Assembly: GCA_033977085.1 (NCBI GenBank)
Contig: CP138906.1
Span: 2,046,001 to 2,110,000 of the forward strand
Direction: 5' to 3'
DNA from: Apirhabdus apintestini
GTDB lineage: Bacteria; Pseudomonadota; Gammaproteobacteria; Enterobacterales; Enterobacteriaceae
DNA length: 64,000 nucleotides
This document shows positions 22,822 through 34,348 of the stretch, one piece after another (position 1 is the stretch's first letter; the number at the start of each line of letters is the position of its first letter). Made by a program: the position numbers and the translations under genes. The notes beneath the pieces are model-generated. The model was not told the origin of the DNA. It saw only the letters and a program-made list of their open reading frames with translations, and searched no databases.

Positions 22822-25170
22822 TCAGGAAAAGCTGAATTTGCGGGAAGGTTCGGTGGTTTCCGGGGCGATGCTCGGGAATTGTTCGGGGTTCTTAGCCTTC
22901 TCTTTGCGCCCGTAGAAACCGGCTTTTGTCCGGTATTCGCCCAACGTGGCGGATTCTATCCCGTTGGCATCCAGGGTGATATAACTCCCTCCGCCATTGA
23001 TCACTACACGTTTATTAGCAGTAATGTGGATCTCATCTTCAGTGCTGGTAATACTGAGCCCCCACGCGCCACCAGTTCCATCAGGTCATTCTGCGCCTGT
23101 ATTTTCACCGGTCCCTGGTTCGCAATGAGCTTAATGCCAAGTTTGCGCACAAACACACTCAGCGCATTACCAACTCCTACAAACAGATTTTTCACTACGC
23201 TGACGTCCGCATTTTTTCCGGCCGTGGCAATCAGGTTCTGGCTGGCTGACATCTGCAGGTGCTGTCCACTGGTCAGTGCCATGCCGTCCGGCGCACTGAG
23301 CAGCAGCACCGATTTCCTGAGCTCCGTCAGCTGTTGTTCCAGTAGTTTGATTTGCGCCTGCAGATCGGCCGGGTTCGCTGTCGCCTTTCGGGCATCATCT
23401 GAGATGGATGTCATCTGCTCCCGGGCATCACCCAGATTGCTGACTGCCGCCCCCATCTCCAGCACCTGGCCCTGCGCCTGCGGCTGGCCGTCCGCGCTGA
23501 TAAAAATCCCTTTCTGTGCCCGTATCGCGCCCCGCTCGTCGGTTCTGAGCTCAAAGCCCTCGCCGCGCCGTTGTTTTTCGCTGTCGACAAGGTGCCCCAG
23601 ATTCAGCTGGCTCTTGCCGCCGTACTCGGTGCTGACCTTGATATGCTCCCTGCCACGCTCATCGTCGAGGCGGATTTTGTTGTTCGCCGGAGTACGCAGC
23701 ACGTTGCGTTTGTAGTTGCGGATAGTGACGTGGTCGCCGTGCGCCGAGTCGTGCAGCACGCCGGCAATGTACGGCCGGTCCGGGTTTCCGTCCTCAAAGC
23801 CAATCGCCACTTCGGTGCCCGCCAGCAGCGGCAGGTGCAGCCCGTAGGTATCCCCGCATACGGGCGCGACTGGCGCACCCACAGGCTCTCAAACCCGGTC
23901 TCCCGGCTGTCCCGGTCAAACAGCATGTTAACCCGGTAGCGACCGTCCCTGTCGATGTGGCCGTAGATGTCATTTTCGGTGGTGCTGGTGACCCGGGCCG
24001 GCAGGGTCCCCGCCATCACCGGGCGTGCCCCCGGCTCAGGGCGGAAGCTGAAGTCCGCGCTGTCCGGGATACCCTCAAAATTCACTCCAAAATCTTCGTC
24101 ACGACGGGCGTGCGTGTGCATTGCGGTCACAACAACGCCCTGACCAAAGACCTCCGCCACTTCGTCTCCGCCCGTCACTTTCAGCAACATACCCGGTACC
24201 AGCGTCGGGCAGCTGGTGACGGCTCGGGTCTGCGTCTGACCGTTCAGGTAGCGCTCATGCCGGATACGGGCGTAGAACGCGCCGGACTCCGGCGCCGGGC
24301 TGCGCTCATACGCACTGCCCGCCGTCAGGTAGTTATCGGCATAGTGGTAGGCATCACCGTAGGTGGTGACATCCCCGCGCGTCACATCCACCCGGGCGTT
24401 CATGTCCTGCGTGGCCTGCCGGTAGTTGTAATCGCGGGTGCTGACCTGCTTCTGCACCACGCTATGATGACTCTCCATTCCCCACACCGCGTCCGCGCCC
24501 TGCGAGTGCTGCCCCGACGGCGGCACCGACGGCAGCGTCAGGCCTTTCTCATAGCCCTGCGGCCCGTCACAGAACTCCGCCACGTCAATATTCAGGCGCG
24601 TGTCGGTGGTAAAGCGGAACCAGATACCCACCTCTCCCAGCAGGCGGGTGATAAAGTGCAGGTCATCCTCACCGTACTGCATGACCTGCTCGCGGCGCGG
24701 GTATTCCTGGCTCAGCGAGAACAGAAAATCCTGCCCGCGCATGCCGTGGCGCTCGCGCAGAATTTTTTCCACGATTTGCGGGACGCTCATGTCCTGGTAG
24801 ATGGCGTTCTGATGCGAACGGTCCAGCAGCGCCAGGCGTGGCTGCAGCGTCAGGGCGTAACGGGTTTCATCTTTTGATGTGCCGAGGCGTTCAAAGCCGC
24901 TCACCACCCCTGCAGGGTGCGCACCGCCTGCTGGATTTTGATGCCAAAGCCCTGCTCCACCGGCGCCTGCAGCGTCAGGGCAGCGGCTTTCATCAGCATC
25001 ATTTCCTGACCGAGGGTATGGTCAGCGCTGGTGAACTCAATGCGGTAGCTGAACGGTTTGCTCAGGGCTTCATGGCCTTCAAACGCCAGCACATCAAGCT
25101 CTGCTTCACACCCCTTCACCGAAAGCCGGTGATGGCTGTGGCTGAATCTTATCGGAGGATTACCGTTCAT
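22822..25170 (-). pseudogene. vgrG: T6SS spike protein VgrG, frameshifted
   Basis: About 783 codons. The N-terminal gp27-like part (FSHSHHRLSVKGCEAELDVL, EDDLHFITRLLGEVGIWFRF), the gp5-like OB region (GFESLWVRQSRPYAG, GTEVAIGFEDGNPDRPYIAG VLHD) and a C-terminal DUF2345-like extension (RAQKGIFISADGQPQ, KLIANQGPVKIQAQNDLMEL) are in the expected order. The start at 25170 overlaps the clpV stop. Breaks lie near 24900, 23885 and 23060. VgrG tips the Hcp tube and carries cargo; the effector gene follows at once, as expected for a VgrG-loaded toxin. Confidence 0.9.
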
Positions 25171-27832
25171 GCGTGCACTCCCTGTGGCAGGTCAAACGTC
25201 ATTCCGACGCCCTCTTCTTCACTCCAGCCGAGCGTCAGAGCCTGCGGTTTCTGCTTCGCCGCCATGTGCGTGAGCAACTGCCGGCTCAGCGCCGGCAGGA
25301 TTTGCTGGTTCAGCAGGCTGTCGACGTTGCGCGCGCCGGTGTCCGGCAGCAGGCAGGCGGCGGTCAGGGCGTCGTACAGGCTCTCTTCAATATGCGTGCT
25401 CAGGCCGTAGTGGCGGCGCAGGCGCTGACTCACCTGCGCGAGCTTCATTTCCACGATGGTGCGCATCGCCGCCTGCGCCAGCGGCCGGTAAATCACGGTC
25501 TGGAAGCGCGCCAGCAGCGCCGGCTGGAAGTGGTCACGTAAAATCGGGCGCAGCAGTTCCTGCAGGCTGGCTTCGCCGGCATCCGGCTGTTCATCCAGCA
25601 ACTGCATGATGTGGTCGCTGCCGAGGTTCGAGGTCATCAGAATGACCGTATTACGGAAGTCGATTTCGCGCCCTTCGCCGTCGCGCATAAAGCCGCGGTC
25701 GAACACCTGATAGAACAGGTTCATTACGTCGCGGTGCGCTTTTTCCACTTCATCCAGCAGCACCACGCTGTACGGGCGCTTGCGCACCGCTTCGGTCAGA
25801 ATACCGCCCTGCCCGTAACCGACGTAGCCCGGCGGTGAGCCTTTAGCTGGGAAACGGTGTGCGGCTCCTGGTACTCCGACAGGTTGATGGTAATCAGCGA
25901 TTTCTCCCCGCCGTACAGCACGTCGGCCAGCGCCAGCGCGGTTTCAGTTTTCCCAACGCCGCTCGGGCCAACCAGCAGGAACACGCCCTGCGGGCCGTTT
26001 TCTGGCGTCAGCCCGGTCTTCGCCGCGCGCAGGCGCTGAGCGATGGCGTTAAGGGAGACGTCCTGCCCGACCACGCGCCTGCCAATTTCCGTCTCCAGGT
26101 TCAGCAGTTCCGACTGCTCGTCTTTCATCAGCGAGGAGAGCGGCACCCCGGTCCAGTCGGCAATCACGCTGGCGACGGTGCGCACATCCACATCCACAGA
26201 CAGCAGCGGGCTGGTGTGCTGCAGCCCGCTGAGCTCGCTGCTGCAGCGCGTAAGCCTCTTCCCGGCGGGCGATATCCTGGCGGCTGGCCAGCAGTTGTTC
26301 AGTCAGCTTCTGTTCCTGATGGTAACGGCTTTCCAGCCCGCCGAGCTCCCCGCTCAGGCGCGCCTCTTCCTGCTCAATAGCGGCCAGCCGTTCACCCTGC
26401 GCGCCGTCACCGACGGCGACATCTTCCAGCAGCGCCTGTTTTTCCATTTCCAGCGCGGTCATTTGCGCACGCACCCGGGTCAGTGGCTCCGGCACGGTAT
26501 CAAGGCTCATACGCACCCGCGCGGCGGCGGTATCCAGCAAATCGACGGCTTTATCCGGCAACTGGCGCCCAGTCAGGTAACGGCGGGACAGCGTGACGGC
26601 GGCGCGCACTGCCTCATCGGTGATGTGTACATGATGGTGTTCGGCGTAGCGCGATTTCAGGCCCCTGAGCATCAGGCAGGCGGTCTCGTCGTCCGGCTCG
26701 TCCACTTTTACCATCTGGAAGCGGCGCTCCAGCGCGGCGTCGCGCTCAAAATACTGCTTATATTCGCTCCAGGTGGTGGCGGCAATGGTGCGCAGCTCGC
26801 CGCGCGCCAGCGCCGGTTTCAGCAGGTTGGCCGCATCGGCGCCCCCGGCCTGGTTGCCCGCGCCGATGATGGTGTGCGCTTCGTCAATAAACAGCAAAAC
26901 CGGCACCGGCGACTGCTGCACCGCATCAATCACGTTTTTCAGGCGCTGTTCAAATTCACCCTTCACACCCGCCCCGGCCTGCAGCAGGCCAAGGTCAAGC
27001 GTGCGCAGCGCCACGGGTTTGAGGGAGGCCGGCACATTGCCTTCGGCAATGCGCAGCGCCAGCCCCTCCACCAGCGCGGTTTTCCCGACGCCCGGCTCTC
27101 CGACCAGAATCGGGTTGTTCTTGCGGCGGCGCGACAAAATATCCACCATCTGGCGGATTTCCGTGTCCCGGCCAAATACCGGGTCGATTTTGCCTTCCTT
27201 CGCTCTGGCGGTCACGTCGAGGGTGAATTTATCCAGCGCGTTCTGCAGGGCCGGGTTCGGCTCACCGGCCTTCAGCCCGTCAGCCCCTGCTTCAGCCCCT
27301 GCCGGGCGCCCCACCATTTCCACATCGCCACCCGCGCAGGCGAGCTCTGCTTCCTGCTGCACTTCCGGGCGCTCATCCGACTGCGCGTCGAGCAGCGGCG
27401 TTAAGCGCTCAAGCTGGCTCTGCGCCGGGTCAGCATCGGCCACAGGCCGTCGCAGCGCAGCAGTTTTGGCTTACCGGTCAGCGCTGTCAGCAGATGCAGG
27501 CTGCGTATCTGCGCTTCACCACTGAGTGAGGCCAGCAGCCAGGCTTCCTGCAGCAGGCTCAGCATGTTGCCGGAAAGCTGCGGTCGCCCCCGCACCGAAC
27601 GCGGCAGATTGTCGAGCCAGCCCAGCAGGTCCTGCCACAGCGCATCCATGTCCCATTCGTAGCGGCGCGCCAGCACCGTCAGGTCGCCTTCGCCCTGCTC
27701 CAGCAGCTTCAGCAGCCAGTGCTCCGGGTAAATTTCCGCGTGGGCGCGGGTCTGACACAGGGAGGCGGCACCTTCCAGCGCACGGGCGCAGTAAGGATTC
27801 AGGCGACGTAACAGAACGGCTGGATTTTCCAT
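25167..27832 (-). pseudogene. clpV: T6SS sheath-recycling ATPase ClpV (TssH), frameshifted
   Basis: About 885 codons. The N-terminal Clp-N domain (MENPAVLLRRLNPYCARALE) is followed by the first AAA+ domain with Walker A GEPGVGKTALVEG and Walker B VLLFIDEAH, a middle coiled coil (ALEMEKQALLEDV...EEARLSGELGGLE), and the second AAA+ domain with Walker A GPSGVGKTETALA and VVLLDEVEKAH. The start at 27832 is preferred over 27841 because AGAGGGA is then well spaced. The frame breaks near 27435, 26215 and 25845. ClpV disassembles contracted TssB/TssC sheaths. Confidence 0.92.
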
Positions 27833-28119
27833 GAGTTTCATTCCCTCTCTTTTTGACACGCTACCGCCCTCGGCCGCTAACCGATGCCCATAAGGTCAGT
27901 ACTGATAAAATGTGTGACTGCTTTGCAAAACGCCCGCAGGGCAGACGTTGTGAAAAGCAGAAAAACGGGCAGGACGCGCTGCCCGTCAGGCGGTTACGCT
28001 CAATAGTTCGTGTTGCAGCGAGGCGGCAGGCGAGTGCCTCCCCGGGCGCACAGATAACCGTGTGACCGGGGTGCATGAACACCGCCCGCGCCGCTACGGC
28101 GCGAAATATGGCGCATCAC

Positions 28120-28611
28120 TTACGCGGTGGCGCGCTCGTTCCAGCTGTCGGAATGAACGATGTTGCCGTCTTTGTAAGACCAGGTGATTTTTTCGTAGCG
28201 CAGTTCTATCTGCTCCAGATGGTTATGTTTCTCGTAGGAAGGGTCCTTGATGTCGTGCATTACCGGGTTTACTTTCACCACCTTCACGTTTTCCAGTTTG
28301 GTGTTGAAGTACTCCACTTCCTGGCCCGCGTCGTTGATTTTGTACCACTTGAACTCGGCAGACTTCAGGGTCTGGCCGGTGGTAACCGCCTTGTACAGAT
28401 ACGGGCTGGAGGCGTCGATTTCCTTGGTGAACAGGAACGGGGTGTGGATACGGGTACCGGTCAGCTTGCCGGTGTTGTTATCGGTCGGGATGTACAGGTT
28501 GTGCTGCTGTGCAACCACTTCAATACTGCCTTCACGATCCTGAACGTCTACAGAGCCTTTCAGGTCCGCGCCGCCGTCGTCTTTCAGCCAAAGATAAACA
28601 GGAATTGCCAT
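28120..28611 (-). CDS. hcp: T6SS tube protein Hcp (TssD)
   Basis: Intact 163-residue Hcp. It begins MAIPVYLWLKDDGGADLKGS after GGAGAAAAC and contains VVAQQHNLYIPTDNNTGKLT, HTPFLFTKEID and LRYEKITWSYKDGNI, all standard Hcp features. Hexameric rings of Hcp form the inner tube expelled by the sheath and can chaperone small effectors. It lies between the tssL/OmpA remnant and clpV. Intact while most neighbours are broken. Confidence 0.95.
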   Translation of the reverse strand: MAIPVYLWLKDDGGADLKGSVDVQDREGSIEVVAQQHNLYIPTDNNTGKLTGTRIHTPFLFTKEIDASSPYLYKAVTTGQTLKSAEFKWYKINDAGQEVEYFNTKLENVKVVKVNPVMHDIKDPSYEKHNHLEQIELRYEKITWSYKDGNIVHSDSWNERATA

Positions 28612-28956
28612 TGAGTTTTCTCCATTAATACACTTCATCCTTCAGGCTTTCTGCGGCAGGCTGCTCCGATGATCCGACTGCACTGGGCCGACGGCGTCAG
28701 TTATCGCCTCACCGCTACCCAAAAGACTGTGTGTATTTTGTTTTATAAAGCGCCATCATCCTGCGATGGCGCCGGGGTTACGCCCGGTAACTGACAGGCA
28801 TCGGCCTGCGGCACCAGACTAATTTCGACACGGCGGTTGAGCACCCGGCCCTCCGGCGTGTCATTCGTTGCAATCGGGCGGCTTTCGCTGTCAACAACGG
28901 GTAAAAAGTGATCCACTTACCGTCACCACCAACGGTCTAATATTGATCCACCTTGC

Positions 28957-29735
28957 TTACTCAGGATTAGCTTCCGCTATAACCCCGGCCTTTCGTTTCT
29001 GCTTCAGTCGATAGCTCTCTCCTTTTATCTGGACTACGTGTGAGTGATGTAAGATCCGGTCCAGCATTGCCGATGTCAGGGCTGCATCACCCGCGAACGT
29101 CTGGTCCCACTGCCCGAACGGCAGGTTAGAGGTCAGGATCATCGCGCTCTTTTCGTAACGTTTGGCAATGACCTGGAAGAACAGCTTTGCCTCTTCCTGG
29201 CTGAACGGCAGATAGCCTATTTCGTCGATGATGAGCAGTTTGGGGGCCATGACACCGCGATTGAGTGTCGTTTTGTAACGCCCCTGACGCTGGGAAGTCG
29301 ACGAGCTGTAACAGCAGGTCCGCTGCTGTTGTGAAGCGAACCTTGATGCCCGCCCGTACTGCCTCGTAGCCCATGGCTATCGCCAGATGTGTTTTCCCCA
29401 CGCCCGAGGGGCCCAGCAACACGATGTTTTCGTTACGTTCGATGAAGCTCAGGGAACGCAGCGACTGGATTTGCTTCTGAGGTGCGCCGGTGGCGAAGGT
29501 GAAGTCGTATTCCTCGAACGTCTTCACCGCCGGGAAGGCTGCCATCCGCGTGTACATCGCCTGTTTACGCTGATGCCGGGCCAGTTTCTCCTCATGTAGC
29601 AGGTGCTCCAGGAAGTCCATATAGCTCCATTCCTGATCCACTGCCTGTTGCGACAGTGCCGGCGCCGCGCCGATAAGGCTGTCCAGCTGGGCTGTTCAGC
29701 AAGCACCATCAGCCGTTGATGTTGTAGTTCGACCA

Positions 29736-29739
<4 letters not shown>
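28957..29739 (-). pseudogene. istB: IS21 helper ATPase IstB, copy 3 (two frameshifts)
   Basis: Carries the early CAGCCCAGC variant and a one-base insertion after LLLQL (CAGCTCGTCGAC). The Walker A block and the LLIIDEIGYLPF block are therefore in different frames. Confidence 0.88.
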
Positions 29740-30757
<1,018 letters not shown>

Positions 30758-31084
30758 AAGCTCCCCTGTATTCAGAGGAGCAGATTAACCCCTGGATCAG
30801 TTTTCAACCGCTGGGGTGGATCAGTTTTGCACCGTTGGTAACATTCGCCATACCCCTGTACCACAAAGCGGCTTTCCGGCACGTCGCCGGTGTCCCGTAT
30901 CCAGCCGCGTACCGCCTCGGCGCGCTTCAGGGAGAGGGGTTAATTCAGTTTCGGATTACCGGTGTTATCGGCGTGTCCGCTGGCGACGTTCGGCCAGCCG
31001 GGCTTCGCTTTAATACCTGCCGGAGAATTCACTAATAATTTTGTGGAGCCAGTCTTTAGCGCGGATTTACCGGAATCGAGCAGC

Positions 31085-31174
31085 GATACAATGAGCGTTC
31101 CAGCGAGCCTGCTGCTGGAACTGCTGTGGGGCCAGAGCGGCCCCATCCTCCCAAAGTGGACGAAACATTTTCAT
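31085..31174 (-). pseudogene. tssK: T6SS baseplate protein TssK, first ~28 codons only
   Basis: Begins ATG 31174 after AGAGGAAA, 18 bp past the tssC stop: MKMFRPLWEDGAALAPQQFQ QQARWNAH, the diagnostic TssK N-terminus. It then runs straight into the OmpA-like domain of the next gene. The 12 bases GGAACGCTCATT at about 31083-31094 make sense both as TssK WNAH and as the other protein's GTLI, pointing to deletion at a short direct repeat. The remaining ~420 codons of TssK are gone. Confidence 0.8.
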
Positions 31175-31192
31175 CCCGGATTTCCTCTTGCC

Positions 31193-32743
31193 TTAAGACT
31201 TAGCTTTTGGCATCTGGGAAACCAGCGATAAATTCACGTCCATACCTTCCACCTGGAAATGCGGCACCGCGTACAGTTTCACGCGGAAGAAGCCCGGGTT
31301 GTCCTCGATATCTTCCACCACCACTTTCGCATCGCGCAGCGGGTGCGATGCCTGCAGCTCATCGCCCGGATCGGTCATTTCCGTTACCAGGCTGCGCACC
31401 CACGTGTTCAACTCCAGTTCCAGCAGCCGGCGGTCTTTGGTGGTACCGATGTTTTCACGCTGGATAAGCTTCAGGTAGTGCGCAATACGCGACAGCAGGA
31501 AGATATACGGCAGGCGCGCGTTGATGCGGCTGTTCGCCGTGGCATCGGCGGTGTCGTACAGCGCCGGTTTTTGCGCCGAGTTGGCAGAGAAGAAACACGC
31601 ATAATCGCGGTTTTTGTAATAAGACAGCGGGATAAAGCCCAGGTTGGTGAACTCAAATTCGCGGGTTTCCGGGATCATTACCTCTGACGGGATTTTCACC
31701 TGGTTGCCGGTGCCTAAATCATACAGATGAATAGGCAGGTCGGTAACCGCGCCCCGGCCCGGCCTGCGGGCCGCGGATTTGCACGCACCAGCCGTTATTG
31801 ATAAAGCTGCGCACCATGTTGGATGCAAAGGCGAAAGAGGCGTTGGTCCACAGGTATTTATCGTGATCCGGGCCTTTCACTTCTTCGACGTAGTTAAAGC
31901 TGCGCACCGGCACGGTATCCGGCCCGTACGGCAGGCGCCCTAATACGCGCGGCATGGTCAGCCCGATATAGCGGGAATCATCGCTGTCGCGGAAGGACTT
32001 CCACTTAATGTATTCCGCCCGGTCAAAATAGTTGCCAATATCTTTAATCGCCGCAACGTCTTCCATGGTTTCTTTCAGGAAGAATTTCGGACCCACCGCG
32101 CCAATGAACGGCATATGCGCCGCAGCCGATACGCGGGAGATATTACGCAGCAGCGCCACGTCCTGCGCAGAGGCATCGAACTCGTAAGCGGAGATAAGCG
32201 CGCCAATCGGTTCACCGCCCGGGGTGTCGTATTCCGCCACGTAGGTTTGCAGATACAGCCCGCTCTGGATAGTTTCCGGAGAATCTTCAAAGTCCTGACG
32301 CAGGTCTTCTTTAGACAGGTCAAGCACCTCCAGGCGCACGTTCTGACGAAAATCTGTTTTATCAACCAGCGATTTTAGCCCGCGCCACAGAGACTCTACT
32401 TTCTGAAACTCTTCGTGATGCATGACCGCATCAAGCTGCCGGCTAATCTGGCGGTCAAGTTCTGCGATATGGCTGTCGAGCAGCGTTTTATCCAGCTTTT
32501 CAACTTTACTACCCGATTGCTTCAGGCGCTCCAGAAAGACCTGCATTGCCGCCGTAACGCGCTCGTCCGCCGTAGCATCCGACATCGCCTGGTTATCTTG
32601 CCACACCGACAGGTCGCTCAGTTGGCCTACCGGGTTCAGATTGATTTTTCAAACAGGGAACCGTATACGCCACCCGCTGCCGGGCGCTCCAGTACTACGC
32701 CTTCATTTGAGGACGCATTTTCATTCTGCACAGACATCAGCAT
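31193..32743 (-). pseudogene. tssC: T6SS sheath large subunit TssC (VipB), frameshifted
   Basis: About 515 codons. With TssB it forms the contractile sheath. Blocks VESLWRGLKSLVDKTDF, TPGGEPIGALISAYEF, VGPKFFLKETMEDVAAIKDI, YIGLTMPRVLGRLPYGPDT and EFTNLGFIPLSYYKNRDYAC are classic TssC. The start is ATG 32743 or 32737. A five-A run near 32650 (GAAAAATC) breaks the frame at FEKINLNP, and a second change near 31765 in a GC-rich stretch separates GPQAG from GAVTDLPIHLYDL. Ends MPKAKS at 31193. Confidence 0.92.
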
Positions 32744-32774
32744 TTTCTCTCATTAATCCGTTAACACGCCGCCG

Positions 32775-33272
32775 TTACGCTTTTTCGGGCATTAGGGCAG
32801 ACAGTTCGTTACGCAGTTCATTACTCAGGGCTGGATCCTTAAGGATGGCTTCCGGCTCTTTGCGAAAAGTAACGTTATCCAGCAGGTTCGATTTCAGATC
32901 GCGCAGCAGGTTACGCATGGCAAGCATCGCTTTTAGCTGAGGCATCTGGCGGGCGACCTGTTCCGGCTCAAAATCCTTCATGTCCCGGAATGTCAGGCGG
33001 ACATTTTCTTCACTACCGTCTGCGGCGAGGGTATTAGGCACAGATAATGTGACAGCCGGTGAAAATTCGGAAAGTACGCTATTAAAGTTGTTTTTATTGA
33101 CGTTGACTTTATTGCGCTCGGATAATGGCCCGGTTTCCTGGCCATTACTAAAATCTCCCGTCACCAATAATTTCAGCGGTAATTCAACTTTTTTCTGCGC
33201 CCCTCCAGTATGTAAATCCAGTTTTATATTTACGCGGGCTTTAGGTATTTCATTCTGGAATGAATCGCTCAT
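32775..33272 (-). CDS. tssB: T6SS sheath small subunit TssB (VipA)
   Basis: Intact 165-residue protein starting MSDSFQNEIPKARVNIKLDL after AAGGAG. TssB pairs with TssC in the contractile sheath; its C-terminal strand and helix would be recycled by ClpV. LPLKLLVTGDFSNGQETGPL and FRDMKDFEPEQVARQMPQLK are family hallmarks. First gene of the T6SS transcription unit, 32 bp upstream of tssC. Intact, but its partner is frameshifted and the baseplate is lost. Confidence 0.95.
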   Translation of the reverse strand: MSDSFQNEIPKARVNIKLDLHTGGAQKKVELPLKLLVTGDFSNGQETGPLSERNKVNVNKNNFNSVLSEFSPAVTLSVPNTLAADGSEENVRLTFRDMKDFEPEQVARQMPQLKAMLAMRNLLRDLKSNLLDNVTFRKEPEAILKDPALSNELRNELSALMPEKA

Positions 33273-33717
33273 GAGCACTCCTTGTGAATAGCGGTCCTGG
33301 AAATAAAACAATAGTAATATTCCCGGTGTGATTTTTCCCGCTCAATATAGTATGAAATACTAAAAATAATCAATATAGCAGCCCTTAGAATGGGATAGTC
33401 ATTCCACAAAAAATATTATTTCGCACTCCGATATAATCCCTTATTTAAACCATTATTTCTGAAAGCTAAATCCATAATTGCACCGCTCAATAATCTGATA
33501 TTTCAGAATCAATGAAAATATCAGACAAATACACCTTAAATTTAAGGTTATTGACTGTAATCATTGTTCAGCACTATTTGTTACACTCAGCATTAACGAC
33601 AAACAGCAGGTTTCTCTGAATACATACTTTCTCCAGAGATCGAGACGCCGTATGAGTCATTGGCCTATAAGAAGGCCTTACCGTGTTATCGCAGGATGAA
33701 CAAGTCAGGCAAATAAA
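33273..33717. other. divergent promoter region between tssB and the SANT-repeat gene
   Basis: About 445 bp, AT-rich and without a coding frame. It must carry the promoters of the T6SS unit (leftward) and of the DNA-binding protein gene (rightward), but I cannot single out a convincing -35/-10 pair. Confidence 0.45.
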
Positions 33718-34348
33718 ATGTCCAGAACGCCTCATAGAGCCAGAAACCACCGCAGCGCATGGACAGCAAAAGAGCCGCACTATGTAGAAATGCATTATGG
33801 CACGCTGCCCACCGCTGATATTGCGTATCGTCTGGGGCGAACGCCAGCAGCCATTAGGCTGGCAGCCGCTAAGCTGGGCTGTAATCACCGGCAAAACCCG
33901 GAATGGTCCGCAGAAGAAGCTGGCGATTCTGCAGACTCACTATGCCGATGGCGCAGGTATCACACGAATACAGCTTCTCCTTCCCGGGCGCACGCGTAAA
34001 ACTATTTTTGAAATGGCACGTAAAATGGGTGTTGCCAGTGGGCGAGGCTGGAACGCCGCAGAGCAGCAACTTCTGCAGCAGTGTTATCCGATACAGGGCA
34101 CCGCTGTCGCAGAGAAGCTGCCGGGTAGGACACCTGAAGCCATCAGGCTGAAGGCGGCAAGCCTGGGTCTAAAATATTGCAGCAACTCCAGGTCATCTTC
34201 CCGACGCTGGCGACAGGAAGAATTGACGCTACTTGCCCGAAACCTGACGCTTCCGTTAGAAGCGCTGGTGCAACTATTCCCCGGGCGTAGCCGGGCGTCT
34301 GTCAGAAGGGCCAGAGAGCGATTGAGGAAAAAATCGACCGCATCATAA
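33718..34348 (+). pseudogene. DNA-binding protein with four SANT/Myb-like repeats, one frameshift
   Basis: About 210 codons, divergent from tssB. Four repeats of ~45 residues each begin with an acidic Trp block and end in a recognition-helix-like stretch: WTAKEPHYVEMHY...LGRTPAAIRLAAAKLG; WSAEE...LPGRTRKTIFEMARKMG; WNAAEQQLLQQCY...LPGRTPEAIRLKAASLG; WRQEELTLLARN...FPGRSRASVRRARERL. A one-base change near 33915 separates repeat 1 from the rest. A multi-repeat DNA-binding protein beside the promoter region of a secretion locus suggests a regulator of that locus, but this is inferred from position only. Confidence 0.65.

Noticed and set aside
23957..24877. 306-codon plus-strand frame opposite vgrG
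   Set aside because: Shadow of vgrG; low-complexity His/Arg-rich translation with no domain.
26043..27404. Long plus-strand frame (453 codons) opposite clpV
   Set aside because: The high-GC clpV coding strand leaves an open complement; no start signal and no protein family, whereas the minus strand encodes ClpV with both Walker motifs.
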